Shown piece after piece: positions 1 to 7,732 of a DNA stretch of 64,000 nucleotides. Position numbers and translations under genes: made by a program. Origin of the DNA: Nocardia nova NBRC 15556 (GTDB lineage: Bacteria; Actinomycetota; Actinomycetes; Mycobacteriales; Mycobacteriaceae); contig NZ_BDBN01000038.1 in NCBI RefSeq assembly GCF_001613005.1, forward strand, positions 21,342 to 85,341. The letters are read 5' to 3'. The notes under the pieces were generated by a model that was not told the DNA's origin, ran no database searches, and saw only the letters and a list, made by a program, of their open reading frames with translations. Position 1 is the stretch's first letter; every line of letters starts with the position of its first letter.

Positions 1-878
1 TGTTCGAGGCCTTCTTCGGCGGTATGAACGCCACCAGTTCGCGCAAACCGCGCGGCCGGGTGCAGCCGGGCGCGGATTCGCTGCTGCGGACCCGGTTGTC
101 GCTGGCCGAATGCGCGGTCGGTGTCACCAAACACCTCACCGTCGACACCGCGGTGCTCTGTGATCTGTGTCAGGGCTCGGGCACCAACGGCAATTCCAAG
201 CCGGTGCGCTGTGAAACCTGTGGCGGCGCGGGTGAGGTGCAGACCGTGCAGCGGTCCTTCCTGGGACAGGTGATGACGTCCCGGCCGTGCCCGACCTGTC
301 GCGGTACGGGCGAGACCATTCCCGACCCCTGCCGCAAATGCGGTGGCGACGGCCGGGTGCGTGCCCGCCGCGAGATCGCCGCGCCGATTCCGGCGGGTGT
401 GGCCAACGGCATGCGGGTGCGGCTGGCCGCACAGGGCGAGATCGGCCCCGGCGGCGGACCGGCCGGTGATCTGTACGTCGAGATCGTGGAGCAGCCGCAC
501 GACACCTTCGTCCGCGACGGCGACGATCTGCACTGCACGATCCGGGTACCGATGGTCGATGCCGCGCTCGGCACCACGGTGGTCATCGACACCATCCTGG
601 ACGGGCCCACCGAACTGACCATTCCGCCGGGCACCCAGCCGGGCGAGGTGTCGGTGCTGCGCGCCCACGGCATGCCCAAGCTGCGTTCCAGTGCGCGCGG
701 TGATCTGGTCGCGCACCTGGACATCGTGATCCCGACCAAACTGGACAACAAGCAGTTCGACCTGCTGCGCAAGTACCAGGCGATGCGCAACGGCGAACAC
801 ACCGAGGTGCTCTCGGCCCAATCCGAACACAACAGCGGATTGTTCGCACGGTTGCGGGCCTCCTTCAGCGGTCGCTGA
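1..878 (+). CDS. dnaJ: Chaperone protein DnaJ (DnaJ2 type), 5'-truncated by the window edge
   Basis: Hsp40 co-chaperone that delivers unfolded clients to DnaK and stimulates its ATPase. The reading frame is open from base 3, where the tail of the Gly/Phe linker (FEAFFGG) is visible, so the J-domain lies outside the window. The four CxxCxGxG zinc-binding repeats are all present (CDLCQGSG, CETCGGAG, CPTCRGTG, CRKCGGDG), followed by the two C-terminal substrate-binding barrels (GDLYVEI and the PPGTQPGEV region). The ATG at base 24 is internal, not the true start. Seven bases separate its stop from rsmE, as in the hrcA-dnaJ2-rsmE arrangement of mycobacteria, which suggests heat-shock (HrcA) control from upstream. 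Confidence 0.95.
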   Translation, partial: FEAFFGGMNATSSRKPRGRVQPGADSLLRTRLSLAECAVGVTKHLTVDTAVLCDLCQGSGTNGNSKPVRCETCGGAGEVQTVQRSFLGQVMTSRPCPTCRGTGETIPDPCRKCGGDGRVRARREIAAPIPAGVANGMRVRLAAQGEIGPGGGPAGDLYVEIVEQPHDTFVRDGDDLHCTIRVPMVDAALGTTVVIDTILDGPTELTIPPGTQPGEVSVLRAHGMPKLRSSARGDLVAHLDIVIPTKLDNKQFDLLRKYQAMRNGEHTEVLSAQSEHNSGLFARLRASFSGR

Positions 879-885
879 AAACGCC

Positions 886-1626
886 GTGGCCGCAACGGTT
901 TTCTATGTCGACGAGATACCGCCGGTCGGCGCGGTCGCGGTGCTCGACGGTCCCGAGGGCCGGCACGCCGCGACCGTGCGCCGCATCCGGGTCGGCGAGC
1001 CGATCACGCTCTCCGACGGTGCGGGACTGCTCGCCGAATCCGAGGTCGTGGCCACCGGGCGGGATCGCCTGGATCTGAAGGTGCTCGACCGCGCGGTCGC
1101 CCCGCCCGTGTCGCCGGCGGTGACGGTCGTGCAGGCACTGCCCAAATCGGATCGTTCCGAACTCGCGGTCGAATTGATGACCGAGGCGGGCGCCGACGCG
1201 ATCGTCCCGTGGCAGGCCGCCCGGTGTGTCGCGAACTGGGAAGCCAAGGCGCGCAAGGGCGTCGACAAGTGGCGTGCGGCGGCCCGGACGGCGGCCCGGC
1301 AGTCGCGGCGGGCCTACATCCCCGAGGTCGCCGATCTGCATCGCACCGCGGATGTGGCCGAGCTGGTCCGGAAAACCCTCGCGGACAACGGCATAGCGAT
1401 CGCGCTGCACGAATCCGCGACGGCGCGATTCGCCGAGCTGGCGTTCCCGCAGACCGCGCCGATCGTGCTGATCGTGGGCCCCGAAGGCGGTCTGGACGAC
1501 TCGGAATTGGGTGCGCTCACCGCGGCGGGCGCCACCGTCGCGCTCCTGGGGCCGACGGTGTTGCGCACCTCCACCGCCGCGGCGGTCGCGCTCGGTGCGC
1601 TGGGGGCTTTGACTCCGCGCTGGTAG
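886..1626 (+). CDS. rsmE: 16S rRNA m3U1498 methyltransferase RsmE
   Basis: SAM-dependent SPOUT-class enzyme that methylates N3 of U1498 in helix 44 of 16S rRNA. The 246 residues match the family length. An N-terminal PUA-like domain (about residues 1-75, with GRHAATVRRIRVGEPI) is followed by the knotted methyltransferase fold, with the SAM-loop signature IVGPEGGLDDSE at about 197-208 and LGPTVLRTSTAA near the C terminus. The GTG start lies 7 bases after the dnaJ stop, so co-transcription is likely. Gene order matches M. tuberculosis dnaJ2-rsmE. Confidence 0.95.
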   Translation: MAATVFYVDEIPPVGAVAVLDGPEGRHAATVRRIRVGEPITLSDGAGLLAESEVVATGRDRLDLKVLDRAVAPPVSPAVTVVQALPKSDRSELAVELMTEAGADAIVPWQAARCVANWEAKARKGVDKWRAAARTAARQSRRAYIPEVADLHRTADVAELVRKTLADNGIAIALHESATARFAELAFPQTAPIVLIVGPEGGLDDSELGALTAAGATVALLGPTVLRTSTAAAVALGALGALTPRW

Positions 1627-1672
1627 GTCCCGGATCCGGCCGGCATCCGCGCCCGACGGTGCGGCGCGGTCG

Positions 1673-2944
1673 TCAGGCGGGGCCAGAAGTTCCGATCTCG
1701 GACGGGCCGGCGGTGGGCCGGGACCGGAAGCTCTCGGCTCGCAACCGCAATCCGAGGCAAGCCACCAGACCCGCCGCCACGACGATCAGCACTCCCACGT
1801 ACAGCGCCAATCCGGCCCACCCGTGCCAGCTGTAGGCCAGCCCGGCCAACGCGCCGACGATCGAACTGCCGACGTAATAGGCGAACAGGTACAGCGAGGA
1901 CGCGGCCGCGCGATTGCCTGTCGCCGTGGCACCGACCCACGCGCTGGCCACGGCGTGCGCGCCGAAGAAGCCCGCGGTGAACAACAGCAGACCCGGCAAC
2001 AGGATCGCCAGATGATCCGGAATGGTCAGCAGCAGGCCGATACTCATCGTCGCGAGAGAGATCGCCACCACCGGGAAACGGCCGAGCCGATCGGCGAACC
2101 GGCCCGCCGCGGTGGACGAGACCGTGCCCGACAGATACATCAGGAAGACCGCACCCGCGGTGGCCGCGGACAAACCGAACGGCGACTGGATGAGCCGGTA
2201 GCCCAGGAAGTTGTACACCGAGACGAATCCGCCCATCAGCAGGAAGGCCAACCCGAACAGCGGCAGCAGCGCGCGGTTGCGCAGATGCGTGGCGAGGTCG
2301 CCGAGCAGCGCGCCGACGCCGAGGGGCCGCGCGACGAAGTATCGGGAGGGTGGCAGCATCCGCACGAACCACACCGTGCACAGCGCGGCGCCCACCGCGA
2401 AAATCGCTGCGCCCCAACGCCAGGACGCCACCTCCAAGGTGAAGGCGGGAATCAGCCGGCCGGCCAGGCCGCCGATGGTGGTGCCCGAGACGTAGATGCC
2501 CATCGCGGTGCCCAATCCGGCCGAACCGATCTCCTCGGCGAGATACGCCATCGCGACCGCGGGCACGCCGGCCACGGCGATGCCCTGCACGGCCCGCCCC
2601 GCCAGCATCAGGTCCAGATTCGGGCTGAAGGGCAACAGCAGACCGATGATGCTGGTCGCCACCGCGGACGCGATCATCACCCGGGTGCGGCCGTACCGCC
2701 CCGACAGCACGCTCACCGGCACGATCGCCACCGCCAGCAGACCCGTCGTCAGCGATACCGCCAGTGCGGCGTGCGCGGGCGTGGCGCCGAAGGCCGTCGA
2801 CAGGCTCGGCAGCAGCGCCTGCGCGCTGTACATCGACCCGAAGGTGGTGAGTCCGGCCGCGAACAGCGCGAGGGTGATCCGCCGCTCGTGCCGCGCGTCC
2901 TCGGCCGTCCGGACGGGAGCGGTGGTCACGGTCGCGCTGGTCAT
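1673..2944 (-). CDS. MFS transporter, YnfM/Bcr-like
   Basis: Predicted 12-helix major facilitator protein of 423 residues, probably a drug or metabolite exporter. Helix 1 carries LTTFGSMYSAQALLP, the loop between helices 2 and 3 has the conserved GRYGRTRVM motif (about residue 80), and the second half shows the matching GRFADRLGR loop. The ATG at 2944 is chosen because it follows GGTGGAGG and precedes the cytoplasmic N terminus; an upstream in-frame ATG at 3016 would run into the divergent promoter. It is transcribed away from a LysR regulator 101 bases away, which probably controls it. The substrate cannot be read from the sequence. Confidence 0.85.
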   Translation of the reverse strand: MTSATVTTAPVRTAEDARHERRITLALFAAGLTTFGSMYSAQALLPSLSTAFGATPAHAALAVSLTTGLLAVAIVPVSVLSGRYGRTRVMIASAVATSIIGLLLPFSPNLDLMLAGRAVQGIAVAGVPAVAMAYLAEEIGSAGLGTAMGIYVSGTTIGGLAGRLIPAFTLEVASWRWGAAIFAVGAALCTVWFVRMLPPSRYFVARPLGVGALLGDLATHLRNRALLPLFGLAFLLMGGFVSVYNFLGYRLIQSPFGLSAATAGAVFLMYLSGTVSSTAAGRFADRLGRFPVVAISLATMSIGLLLTIPDHLAILLPGLLLFTAGFFGAHAVASAWVGATATGNRAAASSLYLFAYYVGSSIVGALAGLAYSWHGWAGLALYVGVLIVVAAGLVACLGLRLRAESFRSRPTAGPSEIGTSGPA

Positions 2945-3045
2945 GCCTCCACCGTGGCTCCACAGGGCTGGAAAAGGAAATGCATAATGATCGGTAAGTT
3001 GATGCAATTGCGGCATTAGCTGAGCTGAGCGCGGGGAGCCTGCCG
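2945..3045. promoter_or_regulatory. Divergent promoter region between MFS and LysR genes
   Basis: This 101-base region is clearly AT-richer than its surroundings between about 2975 and 3020, with clustered ATGCAT, TGATGCAA and GGCATT words, including an AATGC...GCATT inverted pair. LysR regulators usually bind such T-N11-A type sites between themselves and the gene they control. The assignment rests on position and base composition. Confidence 0.45.
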
Positions 3046-3942
3046 ATGGCGAGTGACGATTTGCACTGGTTTCTGACCCTCGCCGAACTCGAACGCGTGG
3101 GTGCGGCGGCCGATCGGCTGCATCTGGCCCAGCCCACGCTGTCGCGCATGCTCGCCCGGCTGGAACAGCGACTCGGCACGCAGTTGTTCGATCGGCACGG
3201 TAAGCGGCTGACGCTCAACGAATCCGGGCGCATCTTCTACGAACACGCCCGCCGCGCCCAGGCCGAACTGGACGCCGGGAGCCGGGCGCTCGCGGATCTG
3301 GCGAATCCGGCCCGGGGGTCGGTGCGGCTGGCGTTCGTCCATTCCTTCGGCGGGCGGGTCGTGCCGGAGCTGATCGCCGGCTTCCGGCGCGTGTCGGGGC
3401 GGATCACGTTCCGGCTCGACCAGGGACCTGCCAACGTGGTGGCCGCCGAGGTGCTCGACGGTACGGCCGATCTCGGTCTGACCTCGCCCGAACCGGCGCT
3501 GCCCGGGCTGGGCTGGCGCACGCTGTTCCGGCAGCGCCTCGCCCTCGGGGTTCCGGTCGATCATCGGCTGGCGGGCCGGCGGCAGATTCGGCTGGCGGAG
3601 GCCGCGGAGGCCGAATTCATCGCCATGCCCACCGGCTACGGGATGCGCAGAATTCTCGACGAGCTCTGTGCCGCAGCGGATTTCCGGCCACGGATCGCGC
3701 TGGAGTCCAGTGATCTGGTGACCGTGTCGGGTCTCGTGGCGGCGGGACTCGGAGTGGCGCTGCTGCCGTTGGAGGAGCCCGCGGTGCGGGGGCCGCAGCC
3801 CGGGCCGGTGCTGGTTCCGCTGACGGATCCGGGTGCCGCCCGCGCGGTCGGATTGATCTGGTCGGCGGACGCGGTGCCGGGCGATGCGGTGCGCACCTTT
3901 CGCGAGTTCGCCGTCGAATGGTCGCGCGGGAGCGGGCGGTGA
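3046..3942 (+). CDS. LysR family transcriptional regulator
   Basis: 298-residue LTTR. The N-terminal winged HTH covers about residues 1-60 (LHWFLTLAELERVGAAADRL, then AQPTLSRMLARLEQRLG), followed by a periplasmic-binding-protein-like effector domain (about 90-290). The sequence LHLAQPTLSRML is the recognition helix. It sits back to back with the MFS transporter gene, the classic layout for an activator or repressor of its divergent neighbour. The effector is unknown. Confidence 0.92.
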   Translation: MASDDLHWFLTLAELERVGAAADRLHLAQPTLSRMLARLEQRLGTQLFDRHGKRLTLNESGRIFYEHARRAQAELDAGSRALADLANPARGSVRLAFVHSFGGRVVPELIAGFRRVSGRITFRLDQGPANVVAAEVLDGTADLGLTSPEPALPGLGWRTLFRQRLALGVPVDHRLAGRRQIRLAEAAEAEFIAMPTGYGMRRILDELCAAADFRPRIALESSDLVTVSGLVAAGLGVALLPLEEPAVRGPQPGPVLVPLTDPGAARAVGLIWSADAVPGDAVRTFREFAVEWSRGSGR

Positions 3943-4032
3943 ACGAACGGTGACGACCGCTCATCTTCCGGGTGAGCGGCCTCTGAGCTGGGGCTGGAGA
4001 TCAAATAAGTGGGCGGTGTCGGTGCCGCGCGA

Positions 4033-4051
4033 TAGACTTTGAGGAAAGGAG
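4033..4051 (+). promoter_or_regulatory. -10 box and detached Shine-Dalgarno-like site upstream of phoH
   Basis: TAGACT at 4033-4038 fits an actinobacterial -10 box. A strong AAAGGAG follows at 4045-4051 but lies 39 bases before the earliest possible phoH start, and an in-frame TAG at 4082 prevents any earlier start. The AAAGGAG therefore does not serve phoH directly; no start codon follows it at normal spacing. Confidence 0.4.
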
Positions 4052-4090
4052 AGGATCCGTTCGAGACCGGAAAGCAGGCCATAGCCCCTT

Positions 4091-5215
4091 TTGCGAACAT
4101 CAGGCGATATCGGCGACCCGACAACACCCACGACCGGCATCGGAGCCGGCGCCCCCGGCAATGGTAACGGTTCGGGTCCAGCGGCCCGGACGGTGCGGTC
4201 CAGCATCGAACTGGCCCCGGAGTCCGTATTCGGATTCCTCGGTTCCGCCGATGCGAACCTGCGTGAACTCGAAGGTCTGCTCGACGCCGACATCCACGTG
4301 CGCGGGAATTCGGTCACCCTCACCGGTAAGGCCGCCGACGTGGCGCTGGCCGAGCGGGTGGTCGAGCAGCTCGTGGCGTTGACCGCGCACAATCGCGTCG
4401 TCACCCCGGAAGCGGTCCGGCATACGGTGTCCATGCTGACCGAGGGATCCTCCGATTCCCCGGCCGAGGTGCTGAGTCTGGACATCATCGCCCGGCGCGG
4501 CAAGACCATCCGCCCGAAGACTCTGAACCAGAAGCGCTATGTCGACGCCATCGACGAGCACACGATCGTCTTCGGCATCGGCCCGGCCGGTACCGGTAAG
4601 ACCTATCTGGCGGTCGCCAAGGCCGTGCAGGCGCTGCAGAGCAAGCAGGTCACCCGCATCATCCTCACCCGTCCGGCGGTGGAGGCAGGGGAGCGGCTGG
4701 GATTTCTGCCGGGCACGCTGAACGAGAAGATCGACCCGTATCTGCGTCCGCTCTACGACGCCCTGCACGACATGATGGACCCCGAGGCGATTCCGAAGCT
4801 GATGGCGTCCGGAGTGATCGAGGTCGCGCCGCTGGCGTATATGCGCGGACGCAGCCTCAACGACTCGTTCATCATCCTGGACGAGGCGCAGAACACCACG
4901 CCGGAACAGATGAAGATGTTCCTGACCCGGCTCGGTTTCGGCTCGAAGATCGTCGTCACCGGCGACGTCACCCAGGTCGACCTGCCGGGCGGCACCCGAT
5001 CCGGGCTGCGGGTGGTCAGCGACATCCTCACCGATATCGACGACATCCATTTCGCGGAGCTCACCTCCAGCGACGTGGTACGCCACCGGCTGGTCTCGGA
5101 CATCGTCGACGCCTACGACCGCTACGAGTCCGACGCCCGGCCGCAGGTGGCGCGGCACTACCCGGGCGGCAACCGAGCCCAGCGCCGCGCGGCGGACAAG
5201 GCGGCTCGCCGCTGA
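4091..5215 (+). CDS. phoH: PhoH-like ATPase (PhoH1)
   Basis: Cytoplasmic P-loop ATPase of the PhoH family; mycobacterial relatives have RNA helicase/ribonuclease-linked roles. The 374 residues comprise a Gly/Pro-rich N-terminal tail (about 1-35), a KH-like domain (VFGFLGSADANLRELEGLL to about 115) and the ATPase domain with Walker A GPAGTGKT at about 163-170 and Walker B IILDEAQN at about 260-267. The start is a TTG because an in-frame TAG lies just upstream at 4082; a downstream start is possible since the first 30 residues are low complexity. It precedes ybeY, as in M. tuberculosis. Confidence 0.93.
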   Translation: MRTSGDIGDPTTPTTGIGAGAPGNGNGSGPAARTVRSSIELAPESVFGFLGSADANLRELEGLLDADIHVRGNSVTLTGKAADVALAERVVEQLVALTAHNRVVTPEAVRHTVSMLTEGSSDSPAEVLSLDIIARRGKTIRPKTLNQKRYVDAIDEHTIVFGIGPAGTGKTYLAVAKAVQALQSKQVTRIILTRPAVEAGERLGFLPGTLNEKIDPYLRPLYDALHDMMDPEAIPKLMASGVIEVAPLAYMRGRSLNDSFIILDEAQNTTPEQMKMFLTRLGFGSKIVVTGDVTQVDLPGGTRSGLRVVSDILTDIDDIHFAELTSSDVVRHRLVSDIVDAYDRYESDARPQVARHYPGGNRAQRRAADKAARR

Positions 5216-5263
5216 GCCATCGGAGCGGCTCGCCGCTGAGTTGCCCGGAGCGGCTCGCCGCTG
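5201..5263 (+). repeat. Three short direct repeats at the phoH-ybeY junction
   Basis: GCGGCTCGCCGCTG occurs three times, at 5201-5214, 5225-5238 and 5250-5263, with a period of 24-25 bases. The first copy overlaps the last codons and stop of phoH; the others are non-coding. Each unit is itself nearly self-complementary (GCGGC..GCCGC). Confidence 0.8.
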
Positions 5264-5306
5264 GTGTGGTGGTGAGGCCATGCGCGGCCCCCATTAGGCT
5301 GGCAGG

Positions 5307-5861
5307 GTGAGTATCGAGATCGCCAACGAGTCGGGCATCGACGTATCGGAACCGGATCTGGTCAGCGTCGCGCGGTTCGCGATCGAGCGGATGGACGTGC
5401 ATCCGGCGGCCGAATTGTCGATGGTGCTCGTCGATCTCGACACCATGGCCGACCTGCACATGCGGTGGATGGACCTGCCGGGTCCCACCGACGTGATGTC
5501 GTTCCCGATGGACGAACTCGAACCCGGCGGCCGTCCCGACGGCGCCGAACCGGGCCCCTCGATGCTCGGCGACATCGTGCTCTGCCCGGAATTCGCCGCC
5601 GCCCAGGCCGGTAAGGCCGGCCATTCCCTCGACCACGAACTGGCGCTGCTCACCGTCCACGGGGTGCTGCATCTGCTCGGCTACGACCACGCCGAGCCGG
5701 AAGAGGAGAAGGTGATGTTCGGCCTGCAGAACCGCCTGCTCGCCGAATGGTACGAAAGCCTGCGCGAGGCCGCCCGCCGAGCCGAACTGGCCGAACGCGA
5801 CCGCCGCCTGCTGGGGAAGACCGGATTCACGGCCCCGGGCGACCCCCTGGACCCCGCATGA
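5307..5861 (+). CDS. ybeY: Endoribonuclease YbeY (rRNA maturation factor)
   Basis: Single-strand-specific zinc endoribonuclease needed for 16S rRNA 3'-end maturation and ribosome quality control. The zinc-binding signature HGVLHLLGYDH is complete, with the three histidines at about residues 118, 122 and 128. The GTG start is the first that keeps the conserved N-terminal half (IANESGIDVS..SVARFAIERMDVHP). The 184 residues include an extra charged C-terminal tail of about 35 residues. Its stop overlaps ATGA, the start of a small repeat-encoded ORF that leads into the next gene. Confidence 0.95.
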   Translation: MSIEIANESGIDVSEPDLVSVARFAIERMDVHPAAELSMVLVDLDTMADLHMRWMDLPGPTDVMSFPMDELEPGGRPDGAEPGPSMLGDIVLCPEFAAAQAGKAGHSLDHELALLTVHGVLHLLGYDHAEPEEEKVMFGLQNRLLAEWYESLREAARRAELAERDRRLLGKTGFTAPGDPLDPA

Positions 5862-5994
5862 GCGGTCAGGGCCGGAGGCGGCAGCGCAGCGTCACCACGC
5901 AGGCCCGAGCTCATGCGGCGGCTGAACACAGCATGAGCGGTCAGGGCCGGAGGCGGCAGCGCAGCGTCACCACGCAGGCCCGAGCTCATGCGGC
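5856..5994 (+). repeat. Two-copy 64-bp direct repeat (period 75 bp) between ybeY and the CBS-domain gene
   Basis: Bases 5856-5919 and 5931-5994 are identical over 64 bases, separated by an 11-base spacer. Each copy begins GCATGAGCGGTCAGGGCC and ends GAGCTCATGCGGC. The 75-base period equals 25 codons, so the same reading frame is open through both copies. Confidence 0.9.
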
Positions 5995-6010
5995 CGAGGG
6001 TAGAGCGTGA
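5858..6010 (+). CDS. Small ORF made of two 25-residue repeats, coupled at both ends
   Basis: A 50-codon frame whose ATG overlaps the ybeY stop (ATGA) and whose TGA overlaps the GTG of the next gene (GTGA). It encodes two copies of MSGQGRRRQRSVTTQARAHA plus a short linker. The product is strongly basic and resembles no family I recognise. It may be a real short peptide, or only a reading-through sequence that keeps ribosomes coupled across an inserted repeat. The frame differs from both neighbours. Confidence 0.35.
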   Translation: MSGQGRRRQRSVTTQARAHAAAEHSMSGQGRRRQRSVTTQARAHAAEGRA

Positions 6011-7365
6011 ACTGGCTGATCCCACTGTTGCTGGCGATTCTGCTGGTGCCGGTCGGCGGTGTCTTCGCGGCGATCGATTCCGCGTTGATGACCGTTTCGC
6101 CGGCGCGGGTCGACGATCTGGTCCGCGCCGACCGTCCGGGCGCCCGCCGGCTGGCCCGGATCGCGATCGACCGGCCCCGCTATGTGAACCTCATGGTGTT
6201 GCTGCGGCTGGCCTGTGAGATCGCGGCGACGGTCCTGCTGGCCGCCGCGCTGAGCGAGGTGCTCAGCTGGGGGTGGGCGCTGGCCGTGACCGCGGTGATC
6301 ATGGTCGTGGTCGACTATGTCGTCATCGGTGTCGGCCCGCGCACCCTGGGCCGCCAGCACGCGTATTCGATCTCGCTGGCGGCCGCGCTGCCGCTGCAGG
6401 CGATCGGGGCGCTGCTCGGACCGGTGAGCCGGTTGCTGATCATGATCGGTAACGCCATCACCCCCGGTCGCGGATTTCGCAACGGCCCCTTCGCTTCCGA
6501 AGTGGAACTGCGTGAAATCGTCGATATGGCGCAGCAGAGCGGTGTGGTCGACTCCGAGGAACGCCGCATGATCCAGTCGGTGTTCGAACTCGGCGACACC
6601 GCGGCCCGCGCGGTGATGGTGCCGCGCACCGAGATGGTGTGGATCGAGGCGGACAAGGCGGTGGCGCAGGCGATGTCGCTGGCCGTGCGGTCCGGGCACT
6701 CGCGCATTCCCGTGATCGGTGAGAACGTCGACGACATCCTCGGCGTGGTCTATCTGAAAGATCTTGTGCCGTATGCGGATCGGGGCCGCAGCGTGCAGGT
6801 GCGGGCGGTGATGCGGCCGGCCGTGTTCGTGCCCGATTCGAAACCGCTCGACGCCTTGCTCGACGAGATGCAGCGTCGCCGTAACCATATGGCGCTGCTG
6901 GTCGACGAATACGGCGGAATCGCCGGGCTGGTCACCATCGAGGATGTGCTCGAGGAGATCGTCGGTGAGATCGCCGACGAATACGACACCGACGAGATCG
7001 CGCCGGTGGAGGAGTTGGGCGAGGGCGTCTACCGCGTCTCCACCCGGCTGCCGGTCGAGGATCTGGGCGAGCTGTTCGGCCTGGAGATCGAGGAGGAGGA
7101 CGTCGACACCGTCGGCGGCCTGCTGGCGCACACGCTGGGCCGGGTGCCGCTGCCGGGATCGGAGGTCGTCGTGCACGGGCTGCTGCTGCAGGGGGAGGGC
7201 GGCGCCGATACCCGCGGCCGGGTGCGGGTGCACACCGTCGTCGCGCGCCGCGCGGAGGAACCGGACGAAATGTCGGGCGCGCTCGCGGATGCGGTGCGCG
7301 GCGACCGTCAGGGGCGGGAAGAGACGTCGAGATACGAGAACGGAGATGGCGATGACCGAGGGTGA
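6007..7365 (+). CDS. CNNM/CorC-type membrane protein with CBS domains
   Basis: Inner-membrane protein of the HlyC/CorC (UPF0053/CNNM) family, linked to divalent-cation (Mg2+/Co2+) transport in relatives. The 452 residues show an N-terminal DUF21 transmembrane domain (about 1-165, several hydrophobic helices), a CBS pair (about 190-320, with MVPRTEMVWIEADK and LVDEYGGIAGLVTIEDVLEEIVG split across the two repeats) and a C-terminal CorC_HlyC domain (about 340-430). The GTG at 6007 overlaps the stop of the small repeat ORF. Position matches M. tuberculosis Rv2366c. Confidence 0.93.
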   Translation: MNWLIPLLLAILLVPVGGVFAAIDSALMTVSPARVDDLVRADRPGARRLARIAIDRPRYVNLMVLLRLACEIAATVLLAAALSEVLSWGWALAVTAVIMVVVDYVVIGVGPRTLGRQHAYSISLAAALPLQAIGALLGPVSRLLIMIGNAITPGRGFRNGPFASEVELREIVDMAQQSGVVDSEERRMIQSVFELGDTAARAVMVPRTEMVWIEADKAVAQAMSLAVRSGHSRIPVIGENVDDILGVVYLKDLVPYADRGRSVQVRAVMRPAVFVPDSKPLDALLDEMQRRRNHMALLVDEYGGIAGLVTIEDVLEEIVGEIADEYDTDEIAPVEELGEGVYRVSTRLPVEDLGELFGLEIEEEDVDTVGGLLAHTLGRVPLPGSEVVVHGLLLQGEGGADTRGRVRVHTVVARRAEEPDEMSGALADAVRGDRQGREETSRYENGDGDDRG

Positions 7366-7732
7366 AACCGCCGATGTGAACACCGCCGATTTGAACGCCG
7401 AGGACGGCAAACTGCTGGTGCTGGCGCGCGGCGCGATGGGACGCACCGGCGGGGTGGCGGGCGCGGCGATCCGCGATACCGACGGCCGCACCTACGCCGC
7501 GGGCACGGTGGAGCTGAACGCGCTGTCGCTGTCCGCGCTGCAGGCGGCGGTCGCGGCCGCGATCTCCAGCGGTGCGGAGGGGTTCGAGGCGGCGGTGCTG
7601 GTCGGTGGTCAGGATTCCGATCCAGGCGTGGCCGCGGTGCGTGAGGTGAGCGCGTCGGCGGTCGTCATCGTCACCGATCGCAAGGGCGCCGGCTACCGCA
7701 CCGTCGCCGCCGGAACCGAGTCGGCGCGATGA
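7352..7732 (+). CDS. Cytidine-deaminase-fold protein without zinc site (Rv2365c-like)
   Basis: 126-residue protein occupying the position of M. tuberculosis Rv2365c, between the CNNM and era genes. Similar proteins are often labelled cytidine deaminase from the fold: the ELNALSLSALQAAVAAAISSG helix is present with an Ala-rich core. The catalytic H/C-A-E and PCxxC zinc motifs are not visible and the protein contains no cysteine, so deaminase activity is unlikely. The ATG at 7352 is preferred over 7346 because GGAG lies 6 bases before it. It overlaps the CNNM stop by 14 bases, and its own stop overlaps era (ATGA). Confidence 0.75.
   Translation: MTEGETADVNTADLNAEDGKLLVLARGAMGRTGGVAGAAIRDTDGRTYAAGTVELNALSLSALQAAVAAAISSGAEGFEAAVLVGGQDSDPGVAAVREVSASAVVIVTDRKGAGYRTVAAGTESAR

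Noticed and set aside
1823..3019. 398-codon plus-strand frame over the MFS gene
   Set aside because: Arg/Gln/Gly-rich antisense shadow of a clear membrane transporter.
4045..4051. AAAGGAG as the ribosome site of phoH
   Set aside because: It is 39 bases from the first usable start and an in-frame TAG (4082) lies between.
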